Part shown: one piece after another, positions 46,814 to 57,200 of the stretch | Layout: each line of letters starts with the position of its first letter | Position numbering within the stretch: position 1 is the stretch's first letter | NCBI GenBank assembly: GCA_036172665.1 | Contig: CM069870.1 | Span: 66,340,212-66,404,211 of the forward strand | Reading direction: 5' to 3' | Length of the DNA: 64,000 nt | Source: Prosopocoilus inquinatus | Taxonomy: Eukaryota > Arthropoda > Insecta > Coleoptera > Lucanidae | Made by a program: the position numbers and the translations under genes | The notes under the pieces: generated by a model | Told to the model about the DNA's origin: nothing | Databases searched by the model: none | The model's input: the letters and a program-made list of their open reading frames with translations, nothing else

Positions 46814-48187
46814 CAAGATGTTCACGGGAAGGTGCAACAACAACCAACTCTCTTATTTGAATTTTAAGCAGTAACTTATATTCAAAAACCTTCAAGACCT
46901 GTCCTGCCCAATTCTATGGCATTATCGGAAAAACAAATTACTATCAGGTTTTTGAGATTTTTAATTGTTTATAACTTTTTTAAATAAAACCTAATAATTT
47001 ACAGCATCATCACAACGCGTTCAGAATGTCATACTAATTATGTTTCTAAAATATTCTCTTCCAAAGCCTCCTATTTCTTTATTATTTGGTAAATAAACCA
47101 CGGTGTTCAAGAAAAATGCCCACAAGAGCCAATTTTTTATTTGAAATGTCACAGGCTATCTTAAATTAGGAAACTTACAGGATCTTTTCCGATCGATTTT
47201 ATAGTAGTATCAGAAAAACAAATGACTGATTTTCAAGATTTTCAACTGTTTTTACTTTTTTTAAACGGAATATCAGCCTTTTATCATCGCAACGCGTTCA
47301 GGTCGTTCAGGATATATAATTCAGTATGTCTCTAAAAAGAAGTTCTTTTCTACCTATGACACGGTTTACCGCGAACGCTCTGTATACAAGTTTTCTTTTT
47401 CTTCACTTGAATCCGCAGGATAGATCATTGAAATAGCTGCTACTTCTGAGACATTCAGCTGATCAAAATGAAGAAAAAGTTCAAATAAACATACATTATA
47501 TCCAAAAAATCAGCTGTTTTTATATTATAGTTAAATTAGTAAAGTTATGATATTGAAAATTAAATATTTAATTTTAATTAAAATGTTAAAGTAAATGTAA
47601 AAAAAGAAGTCATTTAAGCATGAATATAGAATGTTCGTAGGAAACCGTATCCATAGCTAGAAAATATTTTTTTAGAGACGAATTTAATTAGACATCCTAA
47701 ATGGGATGCAGTGATGAAGAGCTGATATTCCGTAAACAATACAAAGACAGTTGAATTTCTCGAAAATTAAATAGTCGTTTGTTTTTCCGATATTGCCATA
47801 AAATCTAGCAGAAAAGATCCTAAAACTTTCTCTTTTAAGTTACCTCGTAAAATTTCAAATAAAAAAGTTAGCTGTCGTAGGCATTTTCCTTTAACATCAA
47901 GATTTACTTGTCAAGTAATAGGAAAATACTAGACTTTGGAAGAAAAAACTTTAGAGACATAATTAGTATGACGTACTAAACATGATGCGATGATAAAAAA
48001 ATATGTTTCTTTTATTAAGAAAAATTTAAAACAATTGAAAATCTCAAAAACCTGACAGCCATTTGTTTTTTCGACATTACCATCAAATTAAGTAGGGACA
48101 AATCCTTAAACCTTTCCAATATAAGTTACTTCGTAAAAATTCAAATAAGAGAGTTAGTTGTTATCGCAGCTTTCCATGAACACCCTG
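46814..48187. mobile_element. Foldback element with CAAGATGTTCACGG / CAGGGTGTTCATGG ends (nested)
   Basis: The left arm from 46814 (ACAACCAACTCTCTTATTTG, AGTAACTTATATT, ATTATCGGAAAAACAAATTA) is mirrored by the right arm ending CCATGAACACCCTG at 48187. Flanked by TA (46812-46813, 48188-48189). It is 1374 bp, almost entirely two arms, with further internal mirrored segments around 47040 and 47960. No ORF. Sits only 4 bp from the previous element. Confidence 0.8.
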
Positions 48188-48309
48188 TATACATGTTTAT
48201 ATGAACTGTTTTCTTTATTTTAATTTGTAGAATACGTCCCTGAAGTAGCGGCCTGTATTTTTGTTACACGCTGTATACATGCGACAATTCAATAAACAAA
48301 ATGTGGATC

Positions 48310-48785
48310 TTATTAAAATCAATTTATCTTTTTAGCTTTTTATAAAGTACTTTCCTATCATTTTGATTGTGCGTTACCAGTTTTGAAAGTGGTCGAACAA
48401 GATCTTCGAAGAAAAGGTAAACGGTTAACTGAGGAAATCAAACAATTATAAAAATTTTTAACCGAAATACAAGAATTCGACAAATATCTTCAAAGCGAAC
48501 GGTACTATCAACAGTTCACTGAATTTAAAAAGCTCTATAAATGTAAAATTGATTTAGCTATGGCTTCAAACAATTCAAACAGAATTTTATCTGTTCACCT
48601 GCTTATTTTTTATCAAAATTCCTTCTCTCTATTGAAAAAAAAAGACATTTCATTTATGAAACTAAATATAGTATTAAAAACACTTTTGCTTTAGTTACAA
48701 AATCAAATGAGATTTATATTACTAATGATTGTATATTTGTTTCTTTAGATATATCTAACTTGTTTACTTCTATATTCTGCAAATA
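48310..48785 (+). pseudogene. Penelope-like element, N-terminal RT remnant
   Basis: Broken reading includes VVEQDLRRKGKRLTEEIKQ, then EFDKYLQSERYYQQFTEFKK, and ends TKSNEIYITNDCIFVSLDIS plus NLFTSI. The last resembles the (S)xDVxSLFTNIP region (RT motif A) of Penelope-like reverse transcriptases. It contains stops and frameshifts, and the sequence stops just after motif A. Confidence 0.6.
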
Positions 48786-50780
48786 AAAAAAACCTCAGTG
48801 TAAGTACACGAAATGCTACCTTCTGCGTGTATTTTTTGGTGGCTACCGTATCACAACCAAAAAATTTCGGATGGACCACTTGTTTGGAACGGCTGAAATG
48901 TGTGAGCAAGATAGGAAGGTCAACTGCGCCTTACTCTCGGCATGAACACGCCCATCGATCTTTAACGCAGCGTTTCGTAATAATAATCACCTGGGGAAGT
49001 AATACGTTTTTCGATATCAACTCTCGACGAATAAATTCGAAAATTTGTGCATCAATTAGGCAAGCGCGTTAAAAATGTTCTTCCTTCACCCTTTTACGCA
49101 AATAAACTTTTACTGTAATCTCGCTGCTAGCTATGAAAATATTACTACTTACGGTCCATGGAAGAAAAGTAAATGTCAAATTTTTATAAGTCTATTAAAA
49201 ATAATATGAAATGAGAAATTACAATTTGTTTGTATCTCGTTTTTAATTTGTTCGGCAATTACGAACTGCAGCTTCTTGAACTGCACTAGATTTTAATTTA
49301 AAAATACTTAAACTTGTAACTACATGCAGTGAAGTTAATTTAAATTGTAAACGTTTTGACGGACCAGCTAATCGGAGCGGCGCTGATTTACGTCGTTCCT
49401 GTTCAAGATCCAGTAAGGCACTGACCTACTTCGGCTGCGGGTCGTAATTGAAGAGGCACCCGCGTTCCACTTTTAGCTATTCCAGCAGTTCTCAAACGAT
49501 TTAGTGAATATCTGACACTGCATTTTTCTCAAAAACTATTATAGAACATATGAGTTCAATCGTTGCCATTTATGGAGATATATTACAGGTTTAAATATTT
49601 GCACACAGTAGAAAAAAACACCCTGTATATAGGAAACCCTCATATGCTAATAATTGTATTAATTATAAATATTTTCATCCTTATGAACATAAATTTACTA
49701 TATTTTAATATTATACAAACTGCTTATTAAAATATTTTTTCAATTAAACCAATTTTCAAGATTTACGAACCAATTAAAAACAAATTAATCAATAATATAA
49801 TTTTTCCAAATTCAAACATTTCAAATGATTCCATTTGTTACTATTCTATTCTACTGTCTTTGCTGAATGATTTGGACGTTTCTTTTCGAAGGATTTTGTT
49901 TTAGATTTTTACAAATGCCTTTTCGTATAATTTTTTTGTGATTAGTTCAACCTGCTCCGACCATCTCTAGTTTCAGAGCTGACACCTTAAGTTCGTATTT
50001 TGGCCGTCGAATATACGTATCCATTTAAGGCATTTTTCTTTTGTCACGTCATTATAAAATTAACTTTGGTATCAAGCAGCTGTTTCTGCTCTTAGTTTCT
50101 GTCAATTAAAATAATACCAGATTGTGTCTAGCCTTAGGCGGTTCTGTCAACGTAAGCCTGATTGAAGCTTATTCTTATGTTTGTTCCGCCATTTGTAGGC
50201 AAGTTTCGCTTACCCTACACGGCGTTTGTTGTTTTCTTTCTCCGACTGATTGCAGACAACCCACAGGGGTTACTCATTACTCACTTGGTTTCTACGTCTG
50301 GAATATGAATTTTAAATCTTCCTTTTTTGCCGTCACAAAAGAAATCTTCTATACATATTTATTTTCTTTCTCTTTCAGCTGGAACATCTCGGCAATATAA
50401 AATAAATAAATTAGCTAATCATTGGATTTTTGTAAGGCACAGAGCAAAGATGGGAAACTTGAAAATCGAATTTGTTTTTTTTTTTTTTAAGAACCGTCAA
50501 GAACTGCATATTTCTCTGTTGGTATAGAATATAAGATTCCTGAATGCGAGAATGTCTACAAAAATATTTTCAGTTAGAACGAGGCGACAAGTAAACAAGT
50601 GGCTTCGAAACTAAAAACACTCTGACGACATCCTAATTAATTTGGAAAAGCCGGGTGGATTTGTTTATTAAACAATTCTTGCGAGTACATATCAGCAGTT
50701 CACATAACTCAAGAGCGGCATTACGCATTGAAAACACTTAATTCCTAGGAGTGATAACTTCCACTAAATGAAAGCAATGA
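48786..50780. other. Intergenic, no gene recognised
   Basis: No coding exon seen. A lone element end, ACACCCTGTATA, lies at about 49618-49629 and matches the CAGGGTGT ends nearby, without a detectable partner. ORFs at 48827-49072 and 50122-50527 lack recognisable domains. Confidence 0.5.
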
Positions 50781-50863
50781 TATAAAAGAGCAAGTTGTAA
50801 GCTTCTCGTTTAGTAGCAGCAGAAGAAGCGATCGGTGATTAACGAGGGCGTTCAAGTTCGAGA
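50781..50863 (+). promoter_or_regulatory. Core promoter and 5' non-coding exon of the heavy-chain-like gene
   Basis: TATAAAA at 50781-50787, then TTTAGT (initiator-like) about 30 bp later at 50809-50814. The non-coding exon would run to 50863, where GAG|GTAAGA is a strong donor. An acceptor TGTTACAG ends at 51015, giving a 152-nt 5' UTR intron before the ATG at 51091. Inferred from motif spacing. Confidence 0.55.
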
Positions 50864-51090
50864 GGTAAGATAAAAAATCACAATAAATTAAATAATCTGT
50901 GACGTTTTAATTATCAACTAACTCTTGACCTGATTGAAGCGAGAAGGTCAAGTCGCACTGCTTTATTGCTCTTATTTAATTCTGAAAACGGTTGGATGTC
51001 TTGTGTGTGTTACAGAGAGTCCAATCAGTTAAAGTTATCCATTCTTCGGCAATAACGTGAATCTGCTATAGTGTGTGTAGTTTTACGAAA

Positions 51091-51216
51091 ATGGGAAAGT
51101 CGATTTGGTTGGCGTTGTTCTTCCTGTACTACCTCGCTGATGATTTCGCATCAGGATACGAAGACTCCTTCGTGATAACCACTGAATCGAACAGTGATAA
51201 AGAAGGGGGCCTGCAG
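51091..51216 (+). CDS. Heavy-chain-like gene, coding exon 1 (signal peptide)
   Basis: Residues 1-42, MGKSIWLALFFLYYLADDFA then an acidic/serine stretch. The context AAAATGG favours this start. The donor CTGCAG|GTTTGC is weak but gives the correct phase into exon 2. Confidence 0.75.
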
Positions 51217-54200
51217 GTTTGCACAATTGCTTCAGCCAAATGAAGCTTGAAAATAAAAGTTTTCTTCTTAGGGGGAGAATTTTGGCGATGAACTGGTGCC
51301 CAAAATTTACGAGATGCAAATAGAAAGCAACATCTCCAATCGATTTGCCCAAACGCTCATCACAAGCAAAGTGCGAAACTGGAACAACGTGGCGCGCGAA
51401 GCTACTTTCTCAGTCATCCTACCCGACAAAGCATACATTTCAGAATTCGTAATGGTAATCGGTGGGCAAAGCTATAAGGCGTACGTGAAGGAAAAAGAGG
51501 AAGCCAAAAACATTTACAATCAGGTGAGTACTGGAAACGGTTCTGGGGCGATTCATAATTTCCTTTTTGCTAAGGCTGTTGCCAGTGGATTTGGAGCAGC
51601 TCACGTTGCTGTAACTGCGAGGGAATCCAATCGGTTTACCGTTTCGTTAAACGTGGAGGCTTTAAGTAAGGCGACTTTCTTGCTGAAGTACGAGGAACTG
51701 TTGAGGCTTAAGGACAACAAGTACGAATTGGTCATCAACATCCACCCCAGTCAGCCAGTCAAGGATTTGTATGTGGATGTGAGTACACTCATTGGTATAT
51801 TTCATTAAACATCATCATCACATTTTCGCCACACCAAAATTTCATTTATTTACTATCAGAACATTGCGTAAGCCAAATTAGGCCAACCAAATAACCATTA
51901 ACTATTCAAGCCACGTGGGGATAGGCATGAAGTCCTAACCAATAAGTAGTAGAGCTCAAGGTTGAGTCTACAATATTTATCTGCAGCCCTTACTCATCCA
52001 TTTATTTACTACTACCATTTCGTTGCGAACTTCCACACTAAGCCAACCACAGTCGCCACCAAAACCAGGGCAAAAAAGCCAAACCTTCCACGTGGTGGAG
52101 TCGTAGTTCCTTCTTTTGCAATTTACATTCGAGGTGGAGAGGTGTACCCCAGTTTTATCAACTATGACGATGAGATTCAAAAAGCTTCTCAAATGACGGG
52201 TCAACAAGGCCAAAATCGCTTCTGAAGTCATCACTCTCCCCCTCGTTTTCTCGAATATCAACATTCGGGTAACCATCTTGCTCAAAACATTGTGCCATCC
52301 CAAGTGGTCACTTATTATTATTCCAATCTAGGATGCCAGTTATTTCTGCTAAACGCCTTGTGATCAACTTGTGATCTTCTTTGATCAAGTCACACACACA
52401 CACACGATCAGCACCCAATTCTTTATTACATGACACGCAGGACCAATACGCCCCAAGTACTGTAATCATATCTTCAAGGATTTGTTTTAGTGTCAAACCT
52501 GCCTGATGAAGATACTTAATTACAGCATGAAATTTGCTTTTCTTCGTTCCCTCGTTGTAAATTTTTTTTTTCCGAGTACCTCGTCTTCGGCATTTGCAGA
52601 ATTTGGTCAGCAATCTTCGTCCTTTTTCGGTTACAATCCTTTAAAAAGATGAAATAAAGGAAACAATAACTGCGCCATTAAAATTAAAAGACATCGGACT
52701 ATGTAGATTTACTAAAGAGGATTACCCTCCTTCATTGTCGATGTACTTGGGTCTTTGGACTCTAAAACTGTGGATTTATCGAGATTCATCCATACAGTCG
52801 TTTCACAACCGTCACGGGAAAATTTTATATAGGGTTTTAGACTCGGATTGGTTGGTAGTATGTGATGTATAAAGGATGTATAAAGGATTTTTGAGATAGC
52901 CAATTTTCTTAAGGTTTATTAAAGACCGCGAAAATAGTTCCCTCCAACCATCATTGAATTAGATTTTTTTGTTAATAATGAAAAAGACCTCTACCCACTG
53001 GCACTTGCCTAGAAATAGATAGAAATATTCTTGATAATACACTTAAATTTGGGTACGAAACAGTGAAATCGTTTTGGTGAAACATCAAGTGGATTTTTGA
53101 ATTGAATACAATCGAAGACGATAAATGGCAGTCAAAAACTGTTTCCTGTAACGACGAAATACGACTTCGCAGATGACATTCGAAAATTTTGGAAGCTTAA
53201 AATTTATGAAGGCGTACATAAAAAAGATAATTTTGAGCAGGAAACTGTTTTTTTTTTCTGTCTACTATTTCTTGCTTTCAGCTGTAGGTTACTTAAAAAT
53301 GACAAACATAGTTCTTCATATAATTCCTCTCCAGATATATCTTTTAAAAACATGAGTGAGTTGAGTTGAGTTATTTTAATACAGTATGGGGGACACCCCA
53401 CACGAATTAAAAGAGAACAAGAACTTTATTCTTTTCAACTTTAGAGAAAACTGATATTCTTTGTAAAAGTTTCTGCTTTTTCTTCTGTATTTTTTCGCCT
53501 AGCATAGGTAACTCATATCAACTCTAAAAATGTGACTGAGTGTCAAAATTGAAAGTAATGTTTATTAGTTAGTCATTGCAAAGATACTTATTTTCAATAT
53601 AACTTTTCTCGTTAGCCGCGAATTATACAAATAAGTTTATTTATTTATATATTTTCCTGTAATTGGGTGTTACCTGTTGGAAATAAAGTAGAGTAAAATC
53701 GGCAAATATTGAATAAACCGGCTATTCCGGAATTTTTGAAATAAGAAGCGCCATCTGTTAAACGTTGCTGGTATTAACATGAGTTTCGGTATAGTAGGTT
53801 ACAACTACAGAGGTTCTCAACCGGTAAGATTGCATAACTTTACAGCACATGAGTTTCTGAAATTAACGTTTTGGAAGTTTCGCGCGGTGCCAGAAAAACG
53901 TATTTTCGCGGAATTTTTAAAATAAAAGTAGTTTTTACACTAAGGTAAGTTTGTTATGGTGTAAATTAGTACAACTTTTGATATTTAACTTTATTAATTC
54001 AAAGCGTTGCATATTTTTTCTTATTTCATATCACTTCAATGACCATTCCATACTACCCGCCATTTTAAATCATACCATGAAAATACAGTTTTTTTTTTTA
54101 ATTGTTACAGAAATTTGTCCAAGAAGTATGTATTTCTTAAATTATATATCACCGCTAGAAAACAACAAGTATTTTTAATTGAAACATTTAAGTATTTAGT

Positions 54201-57200
54201 ATCTTAGTTCAGCAGTTATGACGGCCGCAAGAATGAGTATTCCATATATGCCAACTTTACTCTATTATCATTATTATTATAATTAATAAGCTGCTTGGAA
54301 GCCCATTGAATTCAAACTAAAAGGGAACTTCCTTTTCTCACAACTGCTCATCCTTCACTAGGTATTATTTAGATTTGACTGGCCCTTGATTCATCAAAAG
54401 AAGAAAAATCATTACCTGCATTTATTCGTTGATCACTTTTAATGTCACTGGAGAGACAAAAATCGTTTGAATGTTCAATTATACTGCCACCAAATCTTTT
54501 ATATTTTAATAATAGAAAAGGAAGCAGAGTCTTTCTAGAAGGCTCTAGATGACGTTGAGAAGGAAATAGCAGATTGCTAAGTCTTACTTAAAACAGTCAT
54601 TATTATTCAATAACTAAGAGTGGCTTGTATAAAAGGTTTAAACCTGTATTAAATTGAAGCCTTAAACCTGACACACAAAATATTGTACGTAAATATTTTT
54701 CGCATTCTAACCTAGGCTTCAAAGGGAACAAAATCGCATCAAATATTATTTTTGAATGCATTATTTGCGGTATGTCCTTAAGGTTCTATGCGAATTTATT
54801 TACTTTGGCCCTGGTTCAGCTTAAACCTCTTTGGTACAACAGGCCTTAAAAACACTAATAAATTCATGAAAAAGAACGTCAGGGAATAAAAAAAACAAAT
54901 GCTAATATTTTAAAAGAACTATTGGCTTTTTCAAATCTTTTTTATCTGCTCTATTTGACCGCTACAAACTTTTCTCTTTCTCCTCCTCCTCCTCAACTTC
55001 GAAATAAACAGAAAGAACAGCAACCAACATCTTCTTTCTCAACCAAATTCGAAGTCTTTTCCAGTTATTTACTTCCTTCAACATAATTAAAACTATCATA
55101 CCTGGACCTTTAAATATTCAAGATTTTCTTGAATACTTGTTTGGCACAACTTTCTCCATAGTTTGAATTCGAATCATGGAAACCTCCATGCTTTCTAACT
55201 AACTGGCCTCCCGGAGATTATCTCGTACTATGTTTAATTTGATCTTCTCAGCCTGGCGGAATATTTTGTTTTCATAAACGAGTGGCAGAGCGAAAAAGTT
55301 TCGGTCTTCCTTAAAATACTTTTTGGTTCACTTTGTCTACATTGGAAATCATCTTCAAAAACCCAATATATTAAAGATTATAGGTATCATACCTTTAGGA
55401 ATCTCATTTCATTCATCAATACACGCAGATTTGCTCATTTCTTATTACAGCACCGCCCAAAATTCCTCAGAGTAAAACTTATTTTGAAATTCCACTCTCA
55501 TTTATTGCACATTGTCTTGGGCAGAAAGGCCTTAATAATAATCCTAATTATTCCGCCTAAACTCTCACTAATTTCCACATGTCCATAACGATTTAAAAAA
55601 TGAACCGACTCGCAGCAATTTTTTTAATATCTAGGTGTTGATAAATGAGTCGAGGCCCTTGAAATTCGTCAAGACCGCATCTCTGCGTTCAGGCAACGAA
55701 ATCAGCAAACTCGACGGCGACCTAGATCCAAGAGCAAGCATCTTCCGATTGGATCCAAAATCCGCCCTCGTCCAATTTAAACCGAACATTGAGAAGCAGA
55801 AGGAGTTCGCCAGGCATCTTGGAACCGATGCGTCCAAAGGACTGTCGGGACAGTTCGTCGTGCAATACGACGTAGAAAGAGACCCAAACGGAGGAGAGGT
55901 GAAACATTAATTATTTTGTTTGAAAGCGTCAGTCGTCTTAAGAGCGAGGGTGTTTTCAGGTGTTGGTCAAGGACGGATATTTTGTTCACTTCTTCGCACC
56001 CAGTGAGCTCAAGCCGTTGAGTAAATTCATTATATTCGTTTTGGACACCAGCGGGAGCATGTACGGTCAAAAAATCAGCCAGTTGAAACAGGCCATGATG
56101 ACAATTCTGGAGCAGTTGGATCCTAACGATTACTTCCAGATCGTTGACTTCGAAACGAACACGAAAGTCTGGAACATAATTAATCCCGGCAATAGCAGCG
56201 AAACTCCTAGACGTTTTGGCTGGTACAGAACGGAGCCAAACACCGTCGACTATACTGTGGGTACCATTACCTTGGGGGGGAAAAGCGTAAAGTAATCTCC
56301 TTTTATTTTAGAACATTGCTTTTCCGAGTGCCTTTTCCGGACACCCCAACAATATTAAGAAGGCCAAAGAAGTGATTTTAGAGTTGCACGACGGAGGTGG
56401 TACCAATATTTACGAAGCGTTGGAAGTAGCCCTAAACCTAATCGAAGCCGAAAAAAACAGCGGAAACCATGAGTACTTACCACAACCCATAATTATGTTT
56501 TTGACTGACGGCGACGCAACTGTCGGAATCACTAATTCAGAACGAATCATAACAGACGTAAGTAATTGGAAATTGAGGATCATAACGTTCACTGTCTAAA
56601 TAACTTTCCAGATAACAAATCGCAACAACGAGCAAGCTCCTATCTACAGCTTGTCGTTCGGAGACTATGCCGACAAGAATTTCTTAAAAAAATTGTCGCA
56701 AAGGAACCAGGGATTTTCGCGACACATTTACGAAGCATCAGACGCTGCACTGCAGCTTCAAAACTTCTACAAGGAAATCGCCTCACCCCTATTGAGCGGG
56801 GTCAAATTCGAATATGTTCCGGACGCGACCAGTTTGACCAAAACCAAATTCCCACTTCACTTCGGGGGATCTGAAATCGTGGTGGCCGGAAGACTGGGTA
56901 GGTAACAAATACCAAGCGAAAACGCATTCATAAAGTTCCCCTAACGTTTCAGATATGCCTGAGTTCCCGATATTACCTCGAATCATATGTGGAACCAGAA
57001 GCGGCCCAGTGACCTTGCACCCCACCACCGAAAGGCCGATTACATCATTGGAAAGACTCTGGGCTTATCTGACCATACAACAGTTACTGGACGAGAAAGA
57101 AACCGCCCAAAACAAAACGGCTAACGAGAGGGAGGCCTTGGACTTGGCACTGAAATATTCTTTCGTCACGCCGGTTAGCTCGCTGGTCGTGGTAAAACCA

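Larger units (their letters stand above)
45542..48273. mobile_element. Small TA-flanked palindromic MITE, split by two inserted elements
   Basis: The left part 45542-45625 (CAGGGTGTAACAAAAATTCA, then ACTTCAGGGACGTATTCTAC) is the reverse complement of the right part 48190-48273 (GTAGAATACGTCCCTGAAGT … TTTTTGTTACACGCTG). TA dinucleotides flank both ends (45540, 48274). Without the two internal elements it would be only about 170 bp. Confidence 0.8.

Noticed and set aside
53173..54178. Hydrophobic ORFs in intron 3 of the heavy-chain-like gene
   Set aside because: T-rich intron translation with no conserved motif or splice support.
56287..56311. Use of AGC|GTAAAG as the exon 5 donor of the heavy-chain-like gene
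   Set aside because: It would give a 25-nt intron, below what insect spliceosomes normally remove. The phase-0 GTGGGT donor at 56257 gives 55 nt, like the neighbouring introns.
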